This document shows positions 12,101 through 27,100 of a stretch of 64,000 bases of DNA, piece by piece. The stretch spans positions 250,501 to 314,500 of the forward strand of contig JAVHKY010000084.1 of NCBI GenBank assembly GCA_035079385.1, in the 5' to 3' direction. This stretch comes from Aspidiotus rigidus. Its lineage: Eukaryota; Arthropoda; Insecta; Hemiptera; Diaspididae. The position numbers and the translations under genes are program-made. The notes under the pieces were generated by a model. The model was not told the DNA's origin. It did no database searches and saw nothing but the letters and a program-made list of their open reading frames with translations. The first letter of the stretch is position 1, and every line of letters starts with the position of its first letter.

Positions 12101-15100
12101 ATACCGAATTCGCAATCTATGATCAACTTTTAAGTCATTCTGTTCCCTACGTTTTTACAGACTTTTGATGCGGAATACGACATAATATAAGTACATTGCG
12201 AAATATTGATTTAAATGATTGGCTTCTAACTCAAGCGTTAGAACCGGTACTAGAAACTAAATGTACCTTATACTGCAAGTTAAAAGAATAAAATTTCGAT
12301 AATTATTCAACCAAACTGTTCATAGGTACCGTACCTCATACTTTCCACTTAGGTATCCACGTTCTATCGAATAGAATTACAAACTCCGATTGGAGACTAA
12401 AATCATTGTAATTAGATACCTACCGATTTTTTTATCACGATACTCAACGATCATTCATTTTATATTTTGCTCTACCTACCGCTTCACCATTCACATTGTT
12501 TAGACCAATTTCAAGGTTTCATATACTTCATCACCTTTTCCATCGCAATTAAGACATTTGGGGACAGGGCAATTCGCCGCGGACGACTCGCCGCGAAATC
12601 TATTCGCCGCAGATAATTTCTCGCCGTGAGATAATGATGGTAAAAAGATGCTTCATACGCGTTACTGCTCGTATTGCTTCGAGATGACAAGGGTTGGGAC
12701 GATGCGTATGTAAATTGACTTTTTTAACCACTACACTATTTTTCACATGAACACGAGCTTTGCATTCGCCACGACATTCACAACGCCAGAATTCGGTGAC
12801 CTGGAGACTAGTACGTGTTTTTCGAAAGTACTGGAGAAGAAGAATAAAAAATCGAAAGAAAAATAGAAGTACTTACTTCATCTGTACTAAGCCTATCAAA
12901 CACGTACAAAAAACCATTCGATGCGAATTTTTTGCGTGCACGTTCACTCATTATATCCTCCATTTTCACATACGTCAATTCAAGAAACAGTCGAAGAGAA
13001 GAACAGGAACAGGAAACTTCCGCGATCTCGCGAGTGCGTGAATAAACAGAAGTGAGCAATTAATTCATCAGCATAGTGGAAATGAGTCATTCTTACTACC
13101 TATCATCTCCCTCTTTTGCAAATCAGCAATACTGTGTGTATTTCAGTATCTGCAAGTATCTGCGTGTTTCAGCTATTCAATTCTTTCTCTCTGTGTACGA
13201 ACATTTGCCTACAGGGCGAATTGAGGCGAACTAAAAAAAAACATTATGCGACTAAAAATAGGGGCGTGCGGCGAAATGAATTCCGCGGCTGATCCTTGTT
13301 GGGACCAGTTGTACCAGCGGCGAGTCGTGCGCGGCGAATTGATAGTTACCCAAGACATTTAGTTCCATTTGTAGTCGTCTGACAGTCATTAAAATGAAAT
13401 AAACTTGCAATTTGAACTTATCAAATTTATTGTAACACCAACCGTTTCAATTTGCGAACGTTTGATAATAAAGACGCTAGGTATTTTTTTTATATGGTTC
13501 CTACATTAACAACGGTCGGTCAAACACAATCAAAATGCAAATTAATTGCAATGATAACACGCAAAGAGCCAAAGATTCGAGACTATACAGCATACAGTAC
13601 ACTTGACTGTGACGTCAGCGTCTTAACTGAGACGAAGATGAAGAAAAAAGTGATTACAATACGGTCGGCTTCGGCTAGTGCCTGGGCCGACCCTAAAAAA
13701 AGCAATACAGGCGCTAATAGAATTGCACAACAAAGGTGATCAAGCATTGCGGGTGAAAACCACACGCAAAATAACTAAAAAGAGTCAATGGGAATGGGAG
13801 GGATGGGAAGTGGACTGTTGGGAAAATACAGGGTAGTATTATAGATTTTAGATTATTACAATATTATTATTATTATTATTATTATTATTAGGTACCTAGG
13901 TATTATCATTATTTTTTTTATATGCATATTTTTTTCAAGTATTTAGGTTGGTGTGGTGGCATCTGTAATTGGTCTAGAGACTGTTGGTGGCACCACTGTA
14001 ATTTAATTCCTTCAAAATAAAATAAATTAAAAACATTTAGGTAACACCCAAGAACGCAGAATGGTTTTGACGACCAACTACTACCTACTTGTTCTGTTCA
14101 TTGCTACTTCATATTTTGGACCATGCTTGATTAAATTTTTTCTTTCTTTTTTTTTCGGTCACAAGTACAACTTTCATATGGAGAGAAGGATACTTCAAAG
14201 AATAACTTCGAGTTAAAGATACCGCCGAAAAAATTATTAAGCAAATTGCGGGTGCTTTCGGTTTAAAAACCATCCTCTAGCAAGACATGGAAGCAATGAG
14301 AGTATTTGCATTCAAGTCATAGACGTCACTAGCGGATGTCTACACACCCATTTTTTCTAAAAATTTGCATCTTTCATTGAATTTAATTTATGGTATGAGA
14401 GAGAGTCTTTGTAAGTTGTAAATTTCATTATTAAGGGTATGCTCTACACAGGAAAAAAACGCATAAATATACAAAAATATAGGTTCCGAGGCGACTAATT
14501 ACTGTCCAAAAAATGAACCAATTGTTATGAAATCTTTTGTAGTGTTCGATGAATGTTTGATACAGGTCTAAAATTCATTCAGAACTCGTAATATTATTTA
14601 GAACTTTTGTTATCAACAATCGAAAAAGCTCAAAATGTACCACTTTTTGATCGTCAATAACAAGAGTTCTAAATAATATGACGAGTTCTGAATTAATTTT
14701 AGACCTGTATCAAACACTTATCTAACATTTTGAAAGATTTCATAACAATTGGTTCATTTTGTGGACAGTAATTAGTCGCCTCGGAACCTATATTTTCGTA
14801 TATTTATAAGATCGTATAGATCTCCAAAGAAGAAAAACGACTTCAGATGAAATGCGTTTTATTCACAGAAACGAATTCTAAACAAAAGTCGTTTTATGGT
14901 AACTATAATCAAAATAAACGCGAATGCGAGAGCATAGGTAAAGCAAAGAAAAGAAAGAAAGAAAGATGTGTTCGCTATGAACGAGAAAATCAAAGTGTCG
15001 AGAGAGAATAAAAATACGAAAGAAGATGAACCTACGGGAAGCGACGTATGAGTCTACGCGACAAGTCGCGAGAGGAAAATCGAGAGAGAACAGGTCATGA

Positions 15101-18100
15101 AATGAAAGTGTGAATGTAGCGAAGAAATGATAAAGAGGAGATTACGAGTACGAAGGAATGAGTCAGAATGAGTAATCTTACATATTTATGCGTTTTTTTC
15201 CTGTGTAGAGCATACCCTTAAGGAACGAGGGTTATCACTCACGGAACAAAGCTGTTACGTGAGTGATAAGCCTCGTTCCTTAATAATAATACTTTTATCT
15301 GCAGTATTCGTATTTCAAAGTTACTTGTTGGAGAATTCTTTTCTCAATATGTTTGACCGCAATTTTGAAAATCGAATCAATTCAATTATGTACAAGTTTC
15401 TTACTTGTATAATTTTTTCATCTATTATTAGACCTATGTGTTTTTACCTACCGATCTACAATTCATCCTCTCAAGAAAAATACTCCATTTAAAATTTGCC
15501 ATTTTTTTCGTTACATAAGTGGACTGCGATGCTAATTTTGATGACACAAAAGAGAACGTCATCATTTCAAACCACCTACTTGTACGTACTAACACAATAA
15601 TTATTCTATATCATTTCATTTGTAAATGACCGGTGGTGTAGCCAGAATTTAGGGACAAAAAAAAGTGACTGCTGCTGTTTTTCGGAGAACTCGTTTTTCT
15701 TGTTTTGTCCCCCTTTTGAAAAGTATCCTCTTTTTGACTTTAATTTAGTTATGTAGAGACGTGAACAAATTTTAAACTTCTGAGATTTGGTTAGAACAGG
15801 AACGTTTTGACTTTCATGAATAATGTAAGAGACTTGGGAAACTTTTAGTTCGCAGAAATATGTAGATAGAAACAGGGGGGAGACTAGATATAATGTCGAC
15901 ATTTTTAATACCTAGTATAAGATTTTTATTCAAAAGTATACCCACGAGTACCTAAACTTTCCAGAAAAGTTATGGTACCAATTATTTGTATACTCATCCA
16001 TTCGATTACTTACAGAGATGCTCCAGAACCTACAGGCGAAGAAGGAGAAGAAACGGACATGGAGTTACCGAAAGTATACGAACCGGTGTACGGTATGGAA
16101 GTATTACGTGAAAGATTGGAAATGTTTCTATCTCAATTTAATGAAATGGTCCGAGGTGCCAGAATGGATTTAGTATTCTTTCCAGACGCAATGTTACATC
16201 TAATAAAAGTATAATATGATAACTATTTTTCTATAAGAAAAAATCAATTGAGTAGAATTGGAAAACAGAACTAAACAAAGCTACTAATTCAAGTATGGAA
16301 AATGATTCAGCTTCGATTAACCTTTCTCATACTCATCGGGTAATACCCGGTAGAGAGAAGTTATACCATTACATACTCTCAGCAAGGAAAACCACCAATA
16401 AGTGGGATGGTAGGATAGTAATTCTTAAAATTTCAACCTCGAATATAAATTGACCAGTCAGCAAACAACAACTTTCCCATACATCTATAAGACCGGCGCG
16501 GCGGGTTTATTCGAATCGTCGCGCAATATTCAGTTAAATTGATAAATTTTAAATTAAAAATACAAAGTTATCATAAGTAGGTACAGTACCTGCGAATAAA
16601 ACGTTATACGTAGGTGCGGTACCAAATCGATTGAATTGGGCGCTCTAACCTATCTCTCACCACGAACACACACCGGAAGACTAGTTTCTCCCTCCATACG
16701 CGGTCGACACAACCAAAATTACCGTACATTTGCCCGCATTGATCGAAGATGGGGACTTGAGCTAATCTGCCATTGCGAGCTCATCACGGAGGACGACTGT
16801 CTCAATACCATTCTTGCCATCTTCTGAAATATCGAAAGCCGTTTCGTCCCTCGACGCTATGCGGGGCTCTAGCCCATCTCTCACAGCGAGCTCAAAATGG
16901 CCGGAGGAGACTAGCTAGCTTCCCGGTAACTTTCCGTCCATCGCTTGATCGAACGAGCAAACCCAGCGCATTTTCCCGCTTTAATCATACGTACAAAAAA
17001 CTTCACCTGACCTCTCATCGCCGAGCCACGACAGAAAACGATCTTCTTGGTAACCCTCCCTCCATCACGTGAAACAACAAGAATTTCCGCACCTTTGCCT
17101 GTTTTCATCTTACGCTCTCACCAAGAACTTACAGCATAACGAAGGACGATCGTTTTGTTAACACTCTCTCTATTGCCTGACACACACATCTGCCTGCTTC
17201 CATTATACGCGAGACCTTGGTCAATCTCTGACCGCGAACTCACAGCAGAGGACGATCTTCCGGGTAACACTCGCTCCAGCGCTTGAAACAAGAAGCAGCT
17301 CTCGCAATTTTGCCTGCCTCGATCATACCCGGGGCTTTTATGGTCCTTTTACCGTAAATCCAAAACAGAAAGCAATTGCCTCGGTACCAATGGCGTAGAT
17401 ACGATTTTGCAGTGGGAGGGGGGGGGGGGATATTTTTTTAGGTAGAACCATCATTTAAAAAAAGAACTCCTTTCGGGAAAATGTGGGCCTAGAAAATTCC
17501 CTCAGCTAGAGTGCGCGTAAACATGGAAGCGTGCGAAAGTTGGTTAAATAATGTTCACGGAGATTGAGCGAGCTATACAAATTATTTTATTGTAAGAAAA
17601 GAATATAAGTTATAGGAATACAATTTTGAGATTTTTGATTCGGCGTCGTCATTCGAAGTTTCTTCTCAGACTGGCGTACCTGACGGACAGAGGAAAAATA
17701 CACTATCCGTCAGTCTCATAGAGAGTGAGGAAACGATTCATAATAATATAACGAGACGAGTAAGATGAAGATGGAGGGAGAGAGTCGAACCAGAATAATT
17801 CGTAGATTATAAAGATCGAAGAAGTACTCACTTGATTTGCCGTCGCAGGAACGAGGTAAAACGTATTCACGGAATTTTCGTCCGACATTTCGTTCAGATT
17901 TTTTGTTCAGCTTCTCAGTTACAAACTATACGTAATCGAGAAAGCTTCGCATAAAGCGAACTTGATAAAATTTCCATGACAGTTCAATGAACTCTGTCCT
18001 TGACATATTCGACCACGAGTCGAAGTCGATAAAATCGTGCAATTTGCGAAAATGCAAGATTTTCGACAACTCCTATAAAATTAAGTTGACATTGGTTCCA

Positions 18101-21100
18101 ATGTAGCAGTTCAGTGTGTCCATTGTCACCTTTTTAAATTTTCAATCTTTCCATGATCTTAGAAAATTTTCTGCCATGGCCAAATAAATAAAGATCATGT
18201 TTCATGTCTTTTAGAAGGTAGCATGGTCGTCTTTGTTGTACTTGCTTTGCTTGCTCTGGGAGTACCACCCTCTTGTTGCCTTAGCACACAACCTGTTCGC
18301 CTCTCTTTTTAATCTGGTATGAGTCTAGTTTACAATATTTTAAGCTACTAGCTTTTAGGGGCTCTCGCTCCGCCCGTTCTTCCGACTTCTTGGTCTAAAA
18401 TACTGTATATTAAACCTATATAATGACTAGAGCAGACCGACACCACCTGCCAATGTTAAATAGTCAGACTCCAATACAACAAAAACCACCACCGCGCGCC
18501 CCCGGGATCAATTGTTCGAGGTTTTCATATTCAGAACTTGCAGCAAACTTCCGTGTAAGTGGATATACGTCCCATTTGCCGACAAAGGAATAGGACGTAA
18601 TCCACTTTCGAATGATTCTATAGACGGAGCACACACGCACACACTCGTAGGTAAATCCGCCAGATAATCCATTTTTCTAGATTCGTATTTCCGATATACG
18701 TCAATATCACTTTGCACGGCAGAACTGATGTAATGCGCGTCAGGGGTACGGCAGGCTTTTTACCTACTGTCCATTCATTTCCTTAATCATTGCGACTGGT
18801 AGAATATTGGTAAATTAGTCCGTTTTTTGCTGCAGTACAGCCTTTACCCGTCAAGTCAACTCTTACCATTAAAATCCAAATATTTACAAAATACAGATAT
18901 TCTACTCAACACACAGCTGGGGGTCAGGCGCGCCGCCAACCGTTCGTAATATACTATTGATGACTTGAGACTTGTTAACATAGGGAAGGGCGAGGGAGTG
19001 AAAAATTATAAATTACAAATCTTTTGTAGTCACAACATCAGTCAATTTCGTCAAATCATTTTCTTTGTTTGCCGAATGACTGACAGTCTTTAAGCGAATA
19101 GAGCTGCATCCCAATCCCTTTCCCACGCTCTTGTCACATCGAAAATGTTCTAGTCTGCCACCACTACGTAAAAAATATTCGCCGACACCTCTTTTTTATC
19201 ACACATGAATTAACAGCTTTGTTGGTTGCCTCTTGCGTAGTTGTTTATGAACGGGCTTGCATGTTAAAACAGTGACATTGATATTTTATTAACAAATCAA
19301 ATGTTTCTCAGATATCAAGAGTTATCCGACATCCTCGGGGAAACGTTATGCTTATTGGAGTTGGTGGGTCGGGGAAACAGTCGCTTACAAAATTAGCTTC
19401 ATTCATTGCTGGGTACAAAACTTTTCAAATATCACTAACGAGGTCAGTATATTTTTAGTGCACATGTATCTGAAAAAGTTTTCTTCAAATTTAATGGAAA
19501 GGAAGAGAAAGAATGGTGAGATTTTACGCTAGAGGAAAATGCTGGTTAGTTCTCATTCGGAACCTAAATCTATCCAAATTATCTGAGAAATATGATTATT
19601 AATTAGGTATGTACTCATGATGGTGACCAGACGGACCTGGTCAAAATGACTCGAATCTACTTCCCTTGACGAAACGTTGGGCTTTTTCTGAGATCGATTT
19701 TATTGTTATCAAGACTCGCGATTAATACGTTAATTACAATAGACGCGGAAATTACGTTAATTTTTCGGCTTCTCTTCGATTGATGACTGATTGCCCCGAT
19801 GCGATGGTACTCCTTATATAGCTCGATAATAGGCCCTGGCCAACGCCTCGTTGCATGTTGTAGTGATCTAATATCTCGCGATCATCGTCGATTTACTCTA
19901 TTCTGCTGACATTGTTTGTTGACAATTCTCGACGATTATTTCGGTGTTCATATCGCGCTACTGTATTTTCCCGGCGTTTGCTAGTCGCAGCCAAAGACCT
20001 ACTTATGCTCGTATTGTTGTAAACCCCGCACACCATAGTACTTACACAAAGCTCAGTAATGAAATTTTTCCAACTCCTCTCCTTCTAGAAATCGCTTGTG
20101 CTGTTGAATAAAATAAGTGTTCATCATTACGACTGTTACGCCCGACTCTGTCGAGCGCCACAAGTAGGTCTGAATTGAGAAATTCTTGAAATTATTTGGA
20201 AGCGCTATAATTCGCCTCTGCAAATTAGCCGAGAACGATTAACGGTAATTCACTTCGCGAAACCGCGAAAGTTCGCGAATGTTTTATCTACGAAAAAAGA
20301 TAGGCCTACCATTTATATACCTATGAGGAACTTTATACATACAGTATTTGATCAATCATAAATACCTGAATAATTCCCCGAAACTTCGCGGGACGATGTT
20401 TAGTTTAAGAAGAAATATATCATGTATTTTGTACAATATTGTTTACAGTAATAGGCCTATGTGTCATTCATTTATACCTGAACAAATTCCACGATCTCCC
20501 GGATGTTTTTTCTACGACCAATGTTGTAAATACCCAAGTCACCGTTAGCTGTATCAATTGGTTATCATATTTTTGCTTCAATTGTCAATTTCAATTGCCT
20601 GTACCCTAATGTTCCCCACTAGTCTAAATTGTTTCGAGTTTATGAGTAGCATTGTATAATGAATTAATCAGTCAGTCAGTCAGTCAGTCAGAAAAGTTAA
20701 GGAGAAAATCCATTCCATTCGTGTAAAGTTCGTGTACGTGTTTATCGCTTTCAAAATAAAAAGACTTACCGTATTAGCTGACTAGAATTTTATTAGGTAG
20801 GTACCTAAACGTTTTTCGGTTTCGCGCATTTACAAGTACCTACAGTAACAATTGATTTTATCGTTCGTTAATTCCGTAGGTAGGTATCATTGATACTTAA
20901 CTGTCTCGGGAACGCTTTTGTAATAAATTTTCTGGATATTTAACTTTATAATATTGTTATATCGTAATTATTATAATCACTTTTAGTGTAGATGCCTACC
21001 AGCCTATACGTGAGTATAAATTTTCTCGATCTCTATAGGTCATACAATATAACAAATTTTCTCGAAGATCTTAAATTGCTGTATCGAAGTTGTGGTGTAC

Positions 21101-24100
21101 AAGGTAAAGGAACAACTTTTATTTTCACTGATCAAGATATAAAGGAGGAAGGATTTTTAGAGTATTTGAATAACATATTGTCGTCAGGTAAGTTGGTTTC
21201 AAATTGTTATCTACCTACTGTTATAACTTTTGGTACTTAGTGAATCCGATATAAGTAATTCAATAGTTTTTCCCGCTGATGTCATACGGACACCGATAAT
21301 AATGTAAACTAGGTACCGACCTATCGATCTTTCAGTGTTCGATACTTCCATCACAAATGGGTGATCCTCAGAAAAACGTAACATTTTAGTAACTGGTCAA
21401 TTTCTCAAGTTGTTAAAGTCGTACAGTGGTTTTCTTTTTTAAAAATATAGTAAGAGGATAATCTATTCTACCACAATAAGCTAATAAACTAAATTTGAGA
21501 TTGTAATTTACAACCGAAACTTTCGCTCAAAAAGAAAGAAAATTCCATCGTCGCGAGTATGAGCCATTTAAGATTTTTTTTCATTGCTTACCTAATTAGC
21601 AATAGATAATATTTCTTATTTATTGATTTATTTATTTATTTTACGGGTATTATAAACTGCACAAGGGTTATTTGCTCGGCGTTCCAAATCTTATTGTTGC
21701 AACTTGAATTAGGTTAAATTATGTACGGTATTGTTAGGAATTAGGTAAATAGCGATCGAACGGAACTTGTTGGTAGAATTAAGTGGTGCGTAAATAAGTT
21801 AGAGTTGAGTCTATGGTTTCGGAGTTGTTGTTTAGTGCGGCGTGGATATTGGAAGGGAGGTTCGAGTGGGTTCTAAGACGGGATATGAGAAACAATGATC
21901 AACCGATAAATATCCTTGGAGACAGTATGAAGGCATGAGGGAGGAGCGGATGAGTACGACGCCTATTCGTAGCCGGTCTAAAATGGCCTCCTCTTGTCTG
22001 GAATTTCGATGGGATGAGGACGAAAATGTGGGTTTACAATTAAATTTTTCTCATTTTGTTAATCGACTGATTTTCCCAAGATGAGCGCCAAAATTTTTGT
22101 GATATAATAAAGTGTAATACCTTCAAGTCCTTTGCAGGTGATAGAATAGGGTCGGTTATTTTTGGTAACGAAGTAGCCATTTTGGGCGCTTCATCCACAG
22201 CATCGTGTAATGGAAAATTGACGTGGCCCGGAATCCAAGCCAGTGTGAGGTGAGAGTTTATTGATTGAATGGTACGTATGAAGTGTAATGAAAATACGTT
22301 GGATCAAAGGATTATTTGAGAAGGGATCGGCGGTCAATCGGTCATAGCTTGTATTTTACCGACTTTTCGACTGAAGAGTCATCAGGTATCGCTCTCGACA
22401 CATTTTTGGCTGATAAGCCGAGGATAACTAGAATATTACGTTTTTCTGAGAATTAGGTACTCACGTACTTTCCTATAAGAAAAATAGTGTTCCGGAAATC
22501 GTTCAATATTTTGGAAACAGATTGTTTGTATGAGGAACAGAAACTGAATTTTCAATTATTACAAAGTTCCTACATTATAATAAGCGTTGCAAACTTGTTC
22601 TGAAGAAATTGTGTGTTCTCGTTGTCAAAATATGTACTTTGGAACGGCAATGTATGTTGACTCATGTCTCAACATGATCACTAGTCATCCCCTATCATGA
22701 CCGGCACTGACTTGATGCTAACAATAATCGCAGTACGATACAGACATTGATGTGCGTAGGTATCGTGCTGGCGTGCGCTCTTCACAAATAGTATTTAGGT
22801 TCTTGCTCGTAGGAGTCAAGAACCACTTGCAATCGCTTTTTTTCTTCAGCATTTAGTTCGAGTTCCAATCTTTAAGAGCGCTGTATATCTGATGATGAAT
22901 CTAAGGAATCTAAGATTGCAAATGAGTGTGCTTGTACTGTACTGCTGCGTACTTTGTAATTTGTTTGCTTACAAGCTTTGACGCTTAAATAAGACTAAGT
23001 TATTAATTTAGGAACGTTGATCAATAATGAATATGATCACCTGCGTTCTTCCTATTTCGTACTGATCAGAATTATTTTAATTACGTTGTTCACATTTCTG
23101 TCTCTTGATAGAGAGGTATCAGTTTGATTAGGTACATACGTTGAGTGTTCCCTTTTTCGGAATAGAATTTAAGTGATAAGAGATAAATTGACATTGTGGC
23201 AATCGGTCGGGGAAATATGAATAATAAAAGTAGAGTACCTATTGGAGAAAAACGAATGAATGATTGCGTAGGGTACGGTAGTATCTCAATATTGAACAAA
23301 AATATTGTATCTGTTTCAATTTCGCGTTTATTGATCGTTACTTTCTTTCCACTACCTATACGTCTCGCCAATCATTGGGGATTTATTGCTTCGTAAATCC
23401 TATGTACTCGTAGTCGCCTGTGTTATATAGGTACGCGATCCGATTTGTCAAAGAAATGTTTTATCGCCTAGCATAGTTTGAGGGCCTGGAATACTATTTT
23501 CTTATCATATCTCGATCGGTTTGTGATAGGTTCATGTTCAGCACGGTACATTATAGAGGTATTGACACGAACGTATGTTAGACGTGTTTGTTATTGTCGC
23601 ATGAGTTGTGTCAGTTGATGTAATCTACGCTAGGAGCGTTGCAAGGTATAAGTTACAACTAAGGAGGAAAACTACATGAATACTACGTAATGTAAATTCA
23701 TTTATTTTTAAACATTCGTAGAGGAATCAAGTATTAACCTAAAAATCTGAAACTGAGAACGAATAGACAACTCACTATGCTTTACTTATTAGAAAAAGGA
23801 AAAAATTATCTTCTTAGGTGAGCTTCTTCATCTTTTACAACTTTCGAAAATTTCGTCAATATTTAGGGTACCTACCTCCGGTAAGGTTCCAACTTTAGTT
23901 CCAACACAGGTGGGGTGTGGAAGGCATTCAAACGATCGCTGCAAGCGTGGCGGAATTCCGTATGAATTAGGTAACACAGTTTGTCCGACAGAAATTTTGC
24001 GTTGTGTCAATACCTAGAAGCAATACCTCTATAATGTACCGTGATGTTCAGCGAAGTAGGTTGCATCATAAACACATTTTCATGTGTTATGTCATTTGAA

Positions 24101-27100
24101 GAAAACAAGCAAGAAAAAGATGAGAATGTAAATATTTGAAGAGAACAAGGAATGATAATTATGAATGTAGAAGTGTGGAGTAGAATGCGACAATATTGAA
24201 ATAGGTAATGATCAAAGAGGAGTGAGTACAGATACTCGTATGTCTGAAAAAAGTGAGTTAATGAAATTGAGACCAAACTGAATAAACTGTTGAGAAGAAA
24301 AGTGAGTATTAGGTACCATGGTTATTGGGTGTTTGTTTCAATTTACTCATTACCTACCTATACTTAGCAGTGACTGGAACTTGTATCAAGATCCAGAATA
24401 ATTTGGTACCTATTACTATTTTAATATAATAAGTTGAGAAACTGTTGAATGTTCGTTTACTCCAGGTATTATAAAAGAAATCAAAACAAAACTTCAGAAC
24501 GCATAAAGCGTAGAGGCGAGGTGTTGTGAGAAGAAAGCTGAAAGCAGAAACTCAGAAATAAATCTCAACATTGCAAGCCAAATGATAGAATTTCAATGAG
24601 AGAAACTAAAAGCATCAAGCTAAAAGCTGAAGAATAACATGTATTTAGTGTAGAAATTAGAGAAGGATGACAAGTTGAAAGCTTAAAGGTGTATATTATA
24701 GAATAAGAGCTAAAACTTGGAAATCAAACGCTGAGTCGAGACACAAAGTCAAGAAGCTAGCAAGAACCTCTTCCAGCCGACCAGCAGTCGGGTGCTTGTT
24801 GTCGAATAGTCTCGCGGTATATTTCTTGATTTATATTTATTGTCGAATCGTCCTGCGGTCCTGCTATGGGAAACAATGACGACATGGAGGTTAGTAGATT
24901 ATTATAAATCATTGCACGGCGACGGTTACGGAACTTTCGGAATTCTCGGTATTAAGCATCGTCTTTCGGTATACGATCGGTTACGGTCGGTCGGTCGGTC
25001 GGTCGGTCGGTCGGTCGGTCGGTTGGTTAGGTTGTCAGCAGGAGTTAACGACAATGCGGTTTCCTACGACCCTGATGAATCAAATCTCTTCCTCAGTCTC
25101 AATCCGGCAGCTTCTTATGGCGGTTATAATAGTTTCTAACATAGAGATTGTAATGGACATTGTCGTAATAAGAAGAACGGCCAGACAAGAAGAATTACTT
25201 ATATTGTTATGTTGTTTGCGAGTATGTAAGTTCAATGTGAAGTGACTGAAATACATTCTTTATTTGTTTTCACAAACACTGACGATGAAAATGCAACGTT
25301 TCACCATTGAAAATCGCGGTGAAAATGCTAAGGTGAAAACCAAAAAATAACGCACGCATATTTTTTTACCCTCGAAAGCGCATTGCAAGTACAAAAAATT
25401 TACGTACAAACAAAAAAAAATAACTTCTGACCTATTAAGCTTACAAAGTTATACTTCTTACAAATTTACGTGTGAATAAATCACTTTCTCAATTAACCTC
25501 TTACGTTGTTTCAAGGGTAACGAACTCCTCATCTCAGCTTGCACCTAATGTTTAACTGTAAGTGAAGTTTGCCACGTATTGTCAATGGTGGCACGTTGCG
25601 TTTTCATCGTCAGTGTTGTAAAAAGACCATCGGTGACGGTATTTCGTTTTTTTCACTCGCTTCGCGCTAACGCTGAAAAGAGTTGCCCACGTCACAGAAA
25701 ATCGTTTCGTAAAAACGTACTTAGGATGCATGTGCGTTTTAAAGCGCATAACACGACAAGCGGTGATAACTCGTGTTTGCACCGCTTGTCGTATAACATA
25801 CCAGTATCAAATCGCTATCAGTCTAATATTTATTCCACTACGCAAGGCTGTAAAACCAGATCCATGCTTATTTATATTGTTGTAGTTACACCCCTCCCTT
25901 CCCTACAGTCCGACAAATGATAACTCGTATGACGGCGGTCAAAATTCAGTTTTACATCCTGTAGTAAATTGGGATTTGGACCCTAACTTTTAGGCCTACA
26001 ACACTTGTAATATTCAACGATTTCTAGAACTCAACTTGCGACCATAAGGAAACACAATCATATAAAAAAAATTGTATACATTTTCGGTGGAAGTATCGAT
26101 CTCATTCTCAGATATATTTCGTTGATGTTTTCCACTAGATAGAACCCTATCGCTATATTATGATTGTGATGTCAACGGTGAATCATAGGTTTGGTACGGG
26201 AAGGGAACACATTAATTTTATCAGCTGTAATGGTTTAATACACGTCTATTCGGAAACGTGTCGATTTATCCCCCTACAAAGTCGCGGGTTTTTTACTTAT
26301 AATGACCTACTTTATAGACAATTTAAGTATTATTTTTAGAAAAATAAAGCAACTTTGGAAATTACGCGGTTAATACTACGTACTCCAATGCGTCAGCTTT
26401 TTTTTTTTTTTTTTCTATGTCTTTCCTTAAAATTTATTATATCTAAAGATAAACTGCATTTCAATATGCAAGCGTTTTTGCGTAGATATGCAGAATATTG
26501 ACGTTTCTTTTATGAAAAAATTTGTAGGAATTATTTCGAATTTATTTACAAGAGACGAACAAGCAGAAATTGTTTCCGAACTATCACCAGTAATGAAACG
26601 TGAGAATTCAAAGAGAACGCTAACGCAAGAGAGTGTTATGGAATACTTTATGCAGCGAACATTGCAGAATCTACATGTTGTGTTTTGTTTTTCACCTGTA
26701 CGTGAATCGTATCTAAGTATTTATTTGCTAAAGTTAGTTTACGGAGTCGCAGATAGGTAAAATTTTTCTGAATTTTTCCTGCTGTTATTTGTTCCCCTTC
26801 TCTATAAATTACCTTTGTACACAAGAAAAAAGTTTGAGAGGCTAGAAAAATGATAGGCCAGACTTGGTTTTTTAAAAGTTGAAATGATTTAAATAATTGT
26901 TCCAAATTTGTTCTAATTATTCTACCACATTTCAAACTTTGTTTCACTATCCTTGTACTAGCACACAAAGAAAAAAAGGGAGGGAGGCTGAAAATCAGTG
27001 AAAACATTACACTAAGTTACTAAACAAAGAAAAAAAAAATATTTGGATCCTGAATTTCATTATATACCTACATCTAGAATATTATTTTTCAACGCTGAAC

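Noticed and set aside
24840..25139. 99-codon frame with Val-Gly-Arg-Ser repeats.
   Set aside because: Created by the (GGTC)n microsatellite.
25579..25920. 113-codon frame rich in basic residues.
   Set aside because: Overlaps the inverted-repeat element and a hairpin; no domain and no splice context.
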